The position numbers and the translations under genes are program-made. This document shows positions 42,624 through 52,857 of a stretch of 64,000 nt of DNA, one piece after another. Numbering within the stretch: the first letter of the stretch is position 1; every line of letters starts with the position of its first letter. The DNA comes from Hibiscus mutabilis (Eukaryota; Streptophyta; Magnoliopsida; Malvales; Malvaceae): contig CM033721.1 of the NCBI GenBank assembly GCA_019671005.1, positions 51,688,864-51,752,863 on the forward strand. Direction: 5' to 3'. Below the pieces are notes generated by a model. The model was not told the origin of the DNA. It did no database searches and was given only the letters and a program-made list of their open reading frames with translations.

Positions 42624-45194
42624 TTAAGGAAAGGAACTTGTAAGTCCAGCTTTAGCCTCTATGAGATCACTAAAAATCTTTAAATGGTTAGACCAAACAT
42701 TTCTTATTGTTCTTTTTGCCTTAGCTAAATTTGACTCGAGAACTCGCAGAAATACTTTCAGCTTGTTTTCAGAAGCTGAAAAGCTGATAAAATCATGTCG
42801 AGCTGATACTATTTTCTTGTGTCGCGTTGAAGTTCGTAGATACTCAATTCTTTGAAATTCCTCTCCCATCCATTGTTGCACATCCTTTGTCCTTAATGTA
42901 GCTGTCATTATAAAGCTTCCTCCTGGATCAAATATTTCCACATTGTTGCAAGCTCCCATCCATGTGCTATATGACACAATACGGGCATGCATCCATATAT
43001 TCCTTTTGAGCCTTAATTTCATCCTCATTTCTCCTCTAACTTCATCTTGGGTCATGACAATACCATCCGCACCAAAGGATCCTTGTTCTGAGTCATGAAC
43101 ATAAGAATCTGAATGCACTGAGGCTCTCACAGGAAGGGGAAAATATTTTTGCTCTGCTGCACCAGATATCCATTTTTTGAGACATATAACAGCACTATAA
43201 TTTAAATCACAAGCCATATACTTGACATGTCTATCCTTCAAACCCTCGACTAGAGTAAGAGTTTTTCGATCTTCAACACCTCCATGTCCAAGACGATTTT
43301 TGTTCCTATTTCCCCATGTGAATAATTTTCCTGATGAAACACTAGCACTAGGATGAGAAACAATAACCTCAACAATGGCAGCATAAAAGTGTTGTAGCAA
43401 TTCTGATACGATTTTGCCAGACAAAAACTTAGCTAAGTGATGTTTGTAGTACTGTTCAAACACCTCCTTCCCCTGCATATAAGAAAACAGCAATCTAATT
43501 TTATCAATGGTGACCTCCACATCCTCCTTACTGACTCCTTTCAACCCTTTTTGAAACTTGTCATCCACACACAAAGAAATGAATTTTGGATAATGGTTTT
43601 TCAAGAGAGGCGGGACAATCTTTACATGCTCTTTGAATCTTGTTTTGTCTTTGTTGCCTTCATTGTTGACTACCCTCCTTGTTATGACATTCCTCCCTCC
43701 TTCAGACGATCCTTGTCCCCAAGGATCAAACAGTAAAGACGATAATAGAAGTACATTTAAGGAGTGTCTGCTGCTCATAGCAAGAGCAATACCCGTAGCC
43801 TTTGCAGACATTAGCATCATAAGCAAGAGTGTATGGTGTGTATAACCAAGTGACTTCGCAATAGATTTATCTCCACCATTAGCAGTACCCAAGTAACAAA
43901 CTTTAGAATTAGAAAGTTTCTTAGGGGGCACGACAACAGTGTTGTGAAATGTAACCTGCCTCATAGATTGTTCAGATGCATATCTTCTTGTATCTAGTTG
44001 CCCAGATCCATGATCAGGAGGACCTACAAGAAAGACAAACACTCCAGCTAATGCAAATGCATTTTCATATTCTGACCCGAAATGATTGCAAAAAGTTTCC
44101 ATTGCCACACCAAAACCTCGACCACCCATCAACACACCATCTAACTCTTGACTAGTCTCATGGGCTCTCTCCCATGAAGTAGTTGGTTTGAGAGTTTCAA
44201 GTGTAGATGTGATACGATCCTTACAAGTTTCGGCTGGAGCTAAGAATTGTAATGAAAGCATGACATCTTCAAGTTCAATTGGCAAGGTTCCCTCTGCATC
44301 TTGAGGGATAAAAATATTCTTTACGATGGGTATAAGCCCTTGAACATCATATGACCCTACTTTGTGGCTAAAAGTGACAAGGCCAAAAAGGGACTCGGGT
44401 GCAAGAGCTTCAAGTGCTGCCTGCAGTGCACTTTTAGTAAGCTTCAAAAATTCTTCAGAAGCAATGTGGTACTGGAAGGTCCCAAATCTAGCAAATCTAT
44501 AGCTGAACGGAAAATCACCAGCTATATGCTCATTAGTTCGCATAACACTTCCTCCATCAAAGCAATAATCTGCCAGCATTTTCATAAAAGAATTTGTGTT
44601 ATCCTTCATCAATTTCAAGTAGTGGTTCCAGCCCAATCTCTCGAATCTGTCATTAGTCCTTGTTAAAAAATAATGACACTGTAATGCTTGGCCTTCCAAA
44701 TGCAACGTGGCCAACTGAATTTGGGGCTTCTCCGGCACTTTAAAGAAATTAGTGTCGGTTGCAAACGAGTCCTCGAATTGAATTTGACATGTTGCAGCAA
44801 TGTCTTCCACATCAGCAGCAACGTTTTCACCATCTAATGTCTCATCATTTACACCAACAGCAATGTTTTCACCATCTAATGCCTCATCATTTTGCACGTG
44901 CATTTTATCAAACACGTGCACTTCACTTTTAGCTTTCAAACGCAAGTCAGGTTTTGGCTCAACAATTTCTCTATCAGTTTTATCGTACTTTTTGGAATGA
45001 AAATTGGAAGCAGAAAGAACGGTACCTGAGTTGAAGATTATCCCCTTTTTTGATAACTGATCCCGAATCCTCTCCAAATACCTTGGGTTCTCTTTCAATT
45101 TTGACTCCAATCTACTCAACTGATCTTCCATGTTGTGCCTTTGCTCCTCCCAGCACTTACGAGACATCTCTCTTGAAGCTTTCAAAGATTCCAT
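42624..45194 (-). CDS. chimeric gag / Sec23 / cullin / PRAF-like ORF
   Basis: 856 codons without a stop. Residues 1-50 are a charged, probably coiled-coil start. Residues 158-198 (IQLATLHLEGQALQCHYF) resemble a gypsy gag core. Residues about 245-405 match the plant Sec23 trunk (COPII coat), with ALQAALEALAPESLFGLV and LDGVLMGGRGFGVAME. Residues 488-506 (LFDPWGQGSSEGGRNVIT) look like a translated retroelement 3' end. Residues 538-597 match cullin-3 (SLCVDDKFQKGLKGVSKED, FEQYYKHHLAKFLSG). Residues about 620-680 match the last RCC1 repeat of PRAF proteins (LFTWGNRNKNRLGHGG, AVICLKKWISG), stopping before the FYVE zinc ligands. The end carries NLAKAKRTIRNVWSNHLK. No captured domain is complete, so native function is unlikely. 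Start: first ATG after the PBS. Confidence 0.82.
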   Translation of the reverse strand: MESLKASREMSRKCWEEQRHNMEDQLSRLESKLKENPRYLERIRDQLSKKGIIFNSGTVLSASNFHSKKYDKTDREIVEPKPDLRLKAKSEVHVFDKMHVQNDEALDGENIAVGVNDETLDGENVAADVEDIAATCQIQFEDSFATDTNFFKVPEKPQIQLATLHLEGQALQCHYFLTRTNDRFERLGWNHYLKLMKDNTNSFMKMLADYCFDGGSVMRTNEHIAGDFPFSYRFARFGTFQYHIASEEFLKLTKSALQAALEALAPESLFGLVTFSHKVGSYDVQGLIPIVKNIFIPQDAEGTLPIELEDVMLSLQFLAPAETCKDRITSTLETLKPTTSWERAHETSQELDGVLMGGRGFGVAMETFCNHFGSEYENAFALAGVFVFLVGPPDHGSGQLDTRRYASEQSMRQVTFHNTVVVPPKKLSNSKVCYLGTANGGDKSIAKSLGYTHHTLLLMMLMSAKATGIALAMSSRHSLNVLLLSSLLFDPWGQGSSEGGRNVITRRVVNNEGNKDKTRFKEHVKIVPPLLKNHYPKFISLCVDDKFQKGLKGVSKEDVEVTIDKIRLLFSYMQGKEVFEQYYKHHLAKFLSGKIVSELLQHFYAAIVEVIVSHPSASVSSGKLFTWGNRNKNRLGHGGVEDRKTLTLVEGLKDRHVKYMACDLNYSAVICLKKWISGAAEQKYFPLPVRASVHSDSYVHDSEQGSFGADGIVMTQDEVRGEMRMKLRLKRNIWMHARIVSYSTWMGACNNVEIFDPGGSFIMTATLRTKDVQQWMGEEFQRIEYLRTSTRHKKIVSARHDFISFSASENKLKVFLRVLESNLAKAKRTIRNVWSNHLKIFSDLIEAKAGLTSSFP
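43686..43736 (-). other. buried retroelement 3'-end junction inside the ORF
   Basis: The minus strand reads CCTTGGGGACAAGGATCG, then GAAGGAGGGAGGAA, then TGTCATAACAAGG. This is the same order of C-terminal codons, polypurine-like tract and TGTNA LTR start seen at 42586, 21636 and 20985. Here it is translated in frame between the Sec23 and cullin pieces. Confidence 0.6.
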
Positions 45195-45239
45195 TGTATT
45201 AAGATTGACAAAAATTTGTGTATTTCTGTGGATCTAACC

Positions 45240-45254
45240 TGGCTCTGATTACCA
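45240..45254 (-). other. primer binding site, gene-capturing element
   Basis: The minus strand reads TGGTAATCAGAGCCA two bases inside the 5' LTR. This is the initiator-Met type with one extra A. Confidence 0.75.
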
Positions 45255-45256
45255 AT

Positions 45257-45521
45257 TGTTATGATCCTGCTGGTTGCAAGGATTAATCGAAGAAGAAAAA
45301 ATAACTGAAGATAGAAGAAAAGATTAATAGAAGCCGAAGAGTATGAGATTGAAGAAAAGAAAAGCTTGAAGCTCGAAATTCATTGATAATCGATAGACAA
45401 AAATCTAGCTGAAATTGGGGTTTTAACCCCTTACAAAAACACAATCCAAAATACACTGCAACAATTGAAAATAACAAGCAAAACAACAGTGTTTTAAATT
45501 AAAATAAGACAGCACGTGATA
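45257..45521 (-). repeat. 5' LTR of gene-capturing element
   Basis: 265 bp. On the minus strand it starts TATCACGTGCT (TG mutated to TA) and ends GGATCATAACA, followed by the primer binding site. Confidence 0.82.
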
Positions 45522-48067
45522 ATATCAAAGTCTACTTTAATCTTATTACATAAAAATTTTAACTCCGCCAATTATCGTAACCACACGTTCACTGATTGTA
45601 GAAGGGAAGTAATCTAACGATTGATCAGAGATTACAGCAAACAACTTTTTTCTGTCAACTTTGTTCGCAACTGAAGTCTCACCCATGAACAATCAACCCA
45701 AAGGATGCAAAGAATTCGATTAAGAAACAAGAAATCTGAGATAAAGAGAAAGATGATGAAAATTTTCGCAAAGACGATAGTCATGCTATCATGCATCGAG
45801 AGCGTTTTCAAAACAGGCACCCCATTACTTCCTATACTCCGACTATGACCCTTTTTGTCATTTTTTAAATTATTAATATATGTTAGTTTTATTAAACAAA
45901 GATGAAATAAAATACAATTATAAGAAGAGTCTGTACAAGTTAGTGTCGATTAACTACATTAATCAGTCAATTTTTCTGAAAGCATCAATGAATAATAAAA
46001 TAGACTGAAAATTCAACTAAATAATTTTAAAAATATATATAGATACAAATAAACACCATTTTTGTCGGTGAAAAATAAATGTTATTAACACTAGCATAAA
46101 ATGCATATATTGATAATGATACGTTGATAAATTTATTTTATTATAACTCAATTGTAATATGTATTTGGTGATGACAAGCATCTATCAATATAAGAAAACC
46201 AACTTTTATCAACAACAAAAAAACAACTAAAAAGTCTAAATAATAGATATTAATAAAATAACTAAATAACACTAAATGGAGACAACATTAAATCCATCCG
46301 TATTAAAAGGTCAAGATCATCGAGGTGTATAGGTCACATCTTTAATTTTTTTTGAACAATTACTATTTATGGGAGTGAAAATTTGTTCATAATAATTTTT
46401 TGAACCCATAGTTTAGAGAAGATAAATGAGGACATTAATTGAGAGCTTTTAACGACATGCTCTAAAAATAATTAAATATCTTTAAATATTTAAAAATATT
46501 ACAAAAGTACGGATAAGACAGCGAACAACTATAGAAAATCTCGAGGGAAAGGAGGATGAAGGAGAATCTCTAATTGACGATTTAAGAAAATATAAAAATT
46601 CCATCTCGTTTTTTTTGCAGACACGCAATTGTAATTAATGAAAAATTAGCAGCTTTCCATAAACAATGGATGATGATTAATTCTGTAATTCATGTTTATA
46701 CAAAAATTTATGGAATATGACAGCAAAACGAGAATAAAATCCCCTTTTTCGGATGGGATTTTTCTATTTTCAATAATCAATATAATTACCATTTGAAGGG
46801 CATCCTTTTCTACTTAATTTATTTATTCCAAGATTATTTTTTTTAAGAAGACTTACCCTAATAAATTATTACCATAATGGTTTTCCCTTTTAATATAAAT
46901 TTCTTCATCTTTTACACTTGTTATTGATCTTCTTTTCGTGCCAGCATGGATTCTTGGTAGGGAAATTATAAACTGAGGGTGGATAAATGAGTATGTCTCC
47001 ATTGTTAAATAATAGCAAGGTTAGTCATACAATACACTATTTTTTTGAACTTTTTACTTCTGATTTTAGTAATTTACTTCCTCTCTCAGGTACTGTTGGT
47101 TTGGGGCTAAACTAGAGTAAGTTTTCTTGTTAGTATTGCATTTGGCTTTAAGAAACAAATGATATCATAACTTCTAATATTTAATTCATTTTTCCCTATA
47201 AACCATTCTTAAGAGGAGATATTCGGTTTTAATTTTTGTTTTGTTGAAAACAAAAAATGATCATATCTTAATGATCACATCTTTAATATTTTCTTAATTA
47301 AGCTCAAATTAATAGTTGGCATTGTTCATAACTTCTTATTCAGCAATTAAGTTAGTGAACTTTGATTCTAGGTCAAGCCCTTTATTTTTATCACATAGTG
47401 TTTCACTTGTGAGAAATTACTATGCGAATCAATCTATTTTCATAATCCAAACCTTCATTGAATGGTAAACAAATGGAATCAAAAGATTATTAATCTTTGT
47501 TTACTTACCAGAGGGGTTTAGTGGAAAAAAAGAGAAAATTGAAAATTGTTTTAAACTATAGTGTTTGATTTTGATTTAGGTTTATTAAATTTGTTTTAAT
47601 TAACTAACAACGGATGAAACATCATACCCCTTAAAGTAAGTTTTGTGGTTCAAGTTCATTGGATTGGGAGGCAAACAATATGATTCGGAGGCACGCATCC
47701 AAATTTAAAACCAAACTAAAATACTACATAAAAATTAAATTAAAATGCTCAAAATTTTGATTTAATCACTACTTAAATAGATTTGGTCTCTTTAGTTTTA
47801 TTTTAACAAGTTAAAAAGGTGAACCCAATAAAAAGGAGGATGATCTTCATATTAAAAGACACAGTTTAATTTATTTTTTCTGTAAAAGGTATGTCTTATC
47901 AAAAGTTAAAAGAGTGCATTAAATCTATTTTTTATTTTATAATTATTTTAAAATCAATGAAAGGAATAAACAGAATTCCTTAAAACCATAATATTACATA
48001 GTGACTGTAATTTATTTTAAATCGTTATCAATTGGGTTGTATTCTAACATAATTTTCAAACTTGTAG
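45522..48067. other. AT-rich spacer upstream of DUF1635 gene
   Basis: No gene identified. It should hold the promoter and first exon of the gene at 48068. A TATA-like AATATAAAT at about 46893 and an ATG at 46949 followed by GGTAGGG are compatible with a 5' end, but I cannot show this. Confidence 0.35.
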
Positions 48068-48658
48068 ACATCGGTTGAACTGAAATCCAGGCGAATGTGG
48101 TACACCAATGAAGAAGAATCAATGAGAGAGGAGCTGGTAGGTCAAATCGGGATGCACTAACAGACAACGAACGTGTTATATCAGCTATTGTCTGAGGCCT
48201 GCCGTGAAAGAGACGAAGCTAAAGAGCAGTTGAAGAAATCAATGGCCGAAGTCTCCGAATTGAAGAAACTACTAAACAAACTCTTACCAACATCCAACAT
48301 TCCATCTCAGACCAACTCCTCCCACAATGTTCCATCCACCGCCGGTATCGGTATCCGTCCCAGAACTAGAACCTCGTTTGTTGGAGATTCCCGACGCAGT
48401 CGAGTTCCGATCGGAGAATGTTCTTCGATCGGAAAAGTAATCAACACCCTGATTAAAGGGAAGCCGTTACCGGAGAGAGGGAGGTTGCTGGAAGCTGTTG
48501 TTGATACTGCGCCATTGTTGGAGACAGTTATGATAACGGGACAGCTTCCCAATTGGCGAAACCCTCCGCCATTGCCGTTCAACCTCGTTGGTAGTGATAA
48601 TATCGCAGGTTTCCGAACTTTGAACTATAAGAAAAGCAATGATCATAACATTCGGTAA
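48068..48658 (+). CDS. DUF1635-family plant protein (partial or pseudogene)
   Basis: After an acceptor-like TTGTAG at 48062-48067 the frame reads TSVELKSRRMWYTNEEESM, then from 48164 YQLLSEACRERDEAKEQLKK, a coiled-coil stretch, and near the C-terminus LPERGRLLEAVVDTAPLLET and LPNWRNPPPLPF. This is the layout of plant DUF1635 proteins (N-terminal coiled coil, C-terminal PLPxWRxPPP); their biochemical role is unknown. An in-frame TAA at 48158-48160 lies in a 27-base segment (48137-48163) that begins GTAGGT and ends CTAACAG. Leaving out that segment restores frame and family spacing. It could be a disabling insertion or an exceptionally short intron. The first exon was not found. Confidence 0.7.
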
Positions 48659-49784
48659 ACAATCTATGGAACGATATACTGTTTATATATTTATTTATTT
48701 ATCAAATTCAAGATTTTAGCCTTCTTTTATTACCAGGACAATGCATGTTCAGTTCATTATCTGAACATGTTTTTTTTTGTACTATTCAAATCTCGTTTAA
48801 TAATTTATTTACAGTTTGTTCATTGTTTGATTGTTACCTAATTAATAATACTCGGATTTTTAAATATAATTATTAATTTTTTTTATTATTGTATATCTAA
48901 AATGTATTGTTCATTATTTAAATTTGTGTGTTTATTGTTGATGGATGAATAAAGTATTCAGTGCAAGTTAGTTTAATTTAATTGAATATATATATTCATA
49001 TAATATTTTAAGAGTTACTTGTATCATATATCCTTAAGCTATGGCCATCATTTTAAATTGGTCTTTAAACTTTTGAAAGTTTGAGTTTCGTCCCAAAATT
49101 ATGATCCTTATTTTAAATTGGTCCCTCAAACTTTTGAATATTCTAATTTTACCTCCAAATTATCATTTATGTCGTACATATTATTACACAATGCATATTA
49201 GTGTTTACATGTCACTTAACAATTTTTATAATTGTTTTATTAATATAGGACATAATCAACATTTACTGAAAGATGAAATTAAAACATTTAAAAGTTTGAA
49301 GAACAAATTAAAATTATGGTCATGATTTTAAGACGTGGTACAATTAACTCATATTTTAATGAACGACAACAACAAACGTAAATTTAAAAATAAATAAAGG
49401 TTTGTTTGTTGAGATTCAGTCTTATATTTCACGTAAAACCCAGATTATTAACATTGTCAAAAAAAGAAAAGTAAGTCAATTCAATCTGATATTTCATGTA
49501 AATTCAGGGAGGGGTGCTACTAAAAAATTAGTAGCAGTTATGGTCTTATATATTTTGAATTCTTTTAGTTAACTATTATCAAATAAGATATTAGTCTATC
49601 TCAAATTCTAGATATAAATACTTTAGATTCTTGTTCTTTAATGTAAATATTTAGTTTATCTTAATGTTTGATCTTAGCTCGTCCGTAAATCCCTTAAAAA
49701 AGATTTTATTTTTCACTAATTACTAATCGGTGTAACATAATGAAATGCCAGATACCTAAAATAAGTTTAAAATGGATAAACTAT
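48659..49784. other. 3' flank and AT-rich spacer
   Basis: Downstream of the DUF1635 stop; no further gene. 49020-49330 has the phrases TTTTAAATTGGTC(T/C)(T/C)T and AAACTTTTGAA twice in tandem, probably from a dispersed repeat. Confidence 0.4.
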
Positions 49785-50030
49785 TGCAATGGTCACTTAC
49801 GTTTAGTCAATGTATATTTTTGGTCACAAATTTTTAAATCCAACCGTTTTGGTCACTTACGTTTTCGTTGTGTAAACTTCTAGTCACTCAAACGTTTGTT
49901 CTCATTACCATGATGACGTGCACGTTAATAAAAAACATTTATTTTTAATTTCACTCAAATTTTTAAAAGTTCATTTTTTTTACAAAAAAAAAGTTTAACC
50001 CCTTTTCAACCACTAACCTCCAGACACCCA
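49785..50030. repeat. transposon arm fragment (GGTCACTTACGTTT)
   Basis: GGTCACTTACGTTT occurs twice (about 49793 and 49851), followed by TAGTCACTCAAACGTTTG and CATGATGACGTG, typical of an arm of a plant inverted-repeat transposon. The other arm is not in the window. Confidence 0.45.
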
Positions 50031-50038
50031 TCGTCCAT

Positions 50039-51465
50039 CGACCTAGTCTCTAGCGAACTTACACCCGACTTCTCCACCTTCATGTGACCGCTTTAAATAA
50101 ACTTTTGTTTCAGATTTACAAAATCTAAAAGGGCGTATAAGTGCTCCGAAGCAATATGAACACCTCACCTTTCACTTATGGCAGTAAGTTAGCAACAACC
50201 ACTAGCCAGAGTTATATCTTAGATGATATATTCCACAATAAAAAGGAGTTATGCCAAAAAAATTTAAAGTTCAAAAGTAAATCGTTTTCACATTTTTGTT
50301 AAAAAGAACCAAACTTAAACATTAAAAATGTGTAAAAGTCTGTAACATAAAAATAGAGAATCAATATACATTCTAAACTAAATACCCATTAAAATTCAGA
50401 AAACTACGTTCTCAGCCTAATGAAAACAGAACATCTGTTAGAAGGTAATTTGTAAAATATCAAAAGCTTTTGACACAGCAAGTAGAATATCAAGGAAAGG
50501 TAATATTAACTTGAGTTATTGAGTCGGTTTATATGTTAAGTGAAAGAATCCGGCAATTTAAGCGTTTACTTAAAATCCTATAAACAAGTATTCCATGTAT
50601 TTTGTTATTCCAGAATGAATATGACAGCAAGGTCTCTAGAATTTTTCTTCGCTTCGGAAACCAAAAATATTTTATGAACTTCATTCAAAGGGACATCTAA
50701 TTCTTATAAAAAAAAAAGTAGGCTCTAAGCACCTACCAATCTTACATTAACTTTGCTTTAGGATATGTCAGTAATCAGAATTAATAACCTCACTTTCTTC
50801 TCTTCTTTTATTCCCCTTCCAATTTTTTTTCTTTTTTCTTGGAAACTAACAACACTCATGAAATGAAACAAAGTTCCATATCACTTATTCACCCGTTTGG
50901 ACCCAATAATTTCATGCTTAACTTTCCTTCTTCATTCCTTTTCCAATACTTAAAGAAAAGCTAAACAGAGATCGAAACTAAAATAAGGCAATCCAACAAA
51001 CAGAGATCGATACTTCAAGAAAAGCAATACTTCAAGTAAGATTCTTTGATACTTCTCTTTTGATTTTTTATTTATTTTTTTAATTTACTTGTATGGCTTG
51101 ACCATAAATGAGATTAACCTTAGATACCTAATCTTTAAAACTGCTTCTTTATTTGAATTTTGATTCTTCTTAGTAATGAAATGGGTTGTTCTGCTTTTTA
51201 TTGATACCAGGTAGACTTGCTGGTTTTGTGTGTTGTTGGGTCAGTTTAGATTGTTTTGTGTTATCGATTATTTGCTTCATGGATTGATTTTATGTTATGT
51301 CTGCAACTTTATTGATTGGAGCAGCTATATGTGAAAGGTGATGGTGTTTGTAAGGCTTCGGAGCACACATACGCCCCCTTAAATTTGATAAATATGGAAT
51401 AAAAGTTTATTTAAAGTAATCGTACGAAGGTGGGAAAGTCAGGTGTGAGTTCGGAGGCTAGGTCG
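50039..51465. mobile_element. inverted-repeat element, arms about 136 bp
   Basis: 50039-50175 is the inverted copy of 51331-51465, with mismatches: CGACCTAG.../...CTAGGTCG, GCTTCGGAGCAC and AAAAGTTTATTTAAAG occur in both arms. About 1.15 kb lies between. The interior from about 50900 to 51330 looks like a plant 5' UTR and intron (pyrimidine-rich leader, CAAGTAAGATTC donor-like, T-rich stretch), so it may be a captured gene start. No transposase. Confidence 0.5.
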
Positions 51466-51479
51466 GACAGACAGTATGA

Positions 51480-51592
51480 TGAGATTATGTTCGCGAACTC
51501 GAATGAATCACAAAAATTACCAAGCAGACCAATCACCGGAGCAAAGGCCAAGAAGTTACAAGAAGATGTGGCTCGCAATTGTTATCAAATAT
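51480..51592 (+). pseudogene. gypsy coding trace
   Basis: The frame reads NSNESQKLPSRPITGAKAKK LQEDV in one run, similar to the 'GPITRARAKKLQE' stretch found in plant gypsy polyproteins. It is isolated, truncated at 51594 by repeat sequence. Confidence 0.4.
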
Positions 51593-51593
51593 G

Positions 51594-51920
51594 AGAAGCC
51601 AATACGTATGTTATTTTAAGACCAATATATATGACATAGTATTTTATTTGTAGGAGACACAATTCAGATTATTATAAACTTTGAGTTTTTCACTTCTCTT
51701 GTTTTACAAGAACTCTACCGACTTATCAAGCATAGTGCTTGTAGCGTCATTCCTTTTTCATATACTGTTAGTTCCTAATTTGCTAATTAAAGGGTCGCAG
51801 TTTTTTGTTTAGGATCAACATAAGTTTTGGGTCTACACTCATTATAGTGAATGTTTTTTCCTCGATCAACTAAACTTCTACTAAGATTCGAGTCAATACT
51901 TGTTATAGTATTGGTTCTTT
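51594..51920 (+). repeat. gypsy LTR fragment (copy 1)
   Basis: About 325 bp that recur at 53920-54250 with roughly one difference per 12-15 bases. It starts GAAGCCAATACGTATG and ends near GTTATAGTATTGGTTC. The second copy lies inside a larger LTR, so this is a piece of a related LTR. Confidence 0.7.
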
Positions 51921-52284
51921 CTTTGTTACTTTTCTCACAATTCCATATTATTTTCCTTCACCAAAAATTACCTATTCAACAACACCACCCACAATCCCTT
52001 CTATCCTTCCACTCGTCATATTACCTTTTACAACCAACACAATTGTTCACAAATTGCATAGTTTGCAACTTATTCATCTTTTATTATCTGTTCACTACAA
52101 CATTTTATATTTTTTAAAGCAAGATGAACATCGTATGAATAGCATTCCATTCGCCTTTTAAAGAAATTGAAAGGGTCCATTTCGTGTATTCCATATAATT
52201 AATTTTCTTTCCTAATAATCAGGTTGTATAGCAAGAAACAAAGCTGAAATACCAAGGGAAAATGTTTTAAGACGAGGCACCAGG

Positions 52285-52770
52285 TTATTGTCTTCCAAAA
52301 CGTACCAGTTACAAGTGATTGTTCAAGACAAAAATGTGAATCGAGGACTATTCACCGAGTCAAGAGCGATCATTAAGAAGAGTTTGAAAACGTGGGAGGA
52401 CTATTTGCCATATGTAGAATATTTTTGTAATCGTTCAAATTTTTCTACCAATCAACACCCACCGTTTCAAGTCATCCACATGTTTTATCTTTCAAGTTCA
52501 TTGTACTTAATTTCTTTGCCTACTAATCCAATTGTGAATGTAGGTGACAAAAAGATATTAGAGATTGTGAAGAGTCTATACCGTAAGGTGTTCGGAAAGA
52601 AAGAGAAGAATGAAAGCAGAGTCTACACCATAATTGTGCAACGTGACCACAAGCGTCACCAAACAATCATTTTGGCACCAATCAAGCATAATGAAAGTAG
52701 AGTTCACTGAAAGCGCAAAAGAACCATCTTTGAACTAGGAGATTATTTTTGTTCAAAAAGCGAGTAAAGA
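52285..52770 (+). pseudogene. gypsy integrase C-terminal remnant
   Basis: The frame contains LKTWEDYLPYVEYFCNRSNF and HPPFQVIHMF, then VKSLYRKVFGKKEKNE, and further on RTIFELGDYF in shifted frame. This is the end of a gypsy integrase core and the 'FepGDwVW' segment. Upstream gag, protease and RT are missing. A DNA stretch GATTTGGGGACAAATCGC and purines (AAAAGGGGGATGA, 52845-52857) follow, then an LTR start at 52858. Confidence 0.75.
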
Positions 52771-52857
52771 AGTTTTCAGCCCTACGAAAACCGAAGTTGT
52801 TTCCTTTTATAGAAGGCATCGATTTGGGGACAAATCGCTTTCACAAAAGGGGGATGA

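Larger units (their letters stand above)
42312..45521 (-). mobile_element. gene-capturing LTR retrotransposon (3.2 kb)
   Basis: Direct repeats of about 270 bp (42312-42586 and 45257-45521) enclose a primer binding site and a single long minus-strand frame. The 3' LTR starts TGTCACATGCC after a purine-rich GGGCGGGGAGT; the 5' LTR ends ATAACA. Flanks ATCTC (42307-42311) and ATATC (45522-45526) agree at four of five bases, a plausible decayed duplication. There is no protease, RT or integrase, so it is non-autonomous. The tail motif and the GGACAAG/purine/TGTNA junction link it to the fragments at 20986-22097. Confidence 0.8.

Noticed and set aside
42661..45000. Plus-strand frames across the chimeric ORF (for example 43437-43736, 44364-44666)
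   Set aside because: Antisense shadows of the 856-codon minus-strand frame.
45632..45820. Possible small secreted peptide on the minus strand (hydrophobic N-terminus)
   Set aside because: Starts with GTG, has no cysteine pattern or domain, and ends in AT-rich DNA; not supportable.
19325..46165. Pair of similar segments at 19325-19420 and 46085-46165 as a defined transposon
   Set aside because: Similarity is short and AT-rich; no terminal repeats or target duplication could be set.
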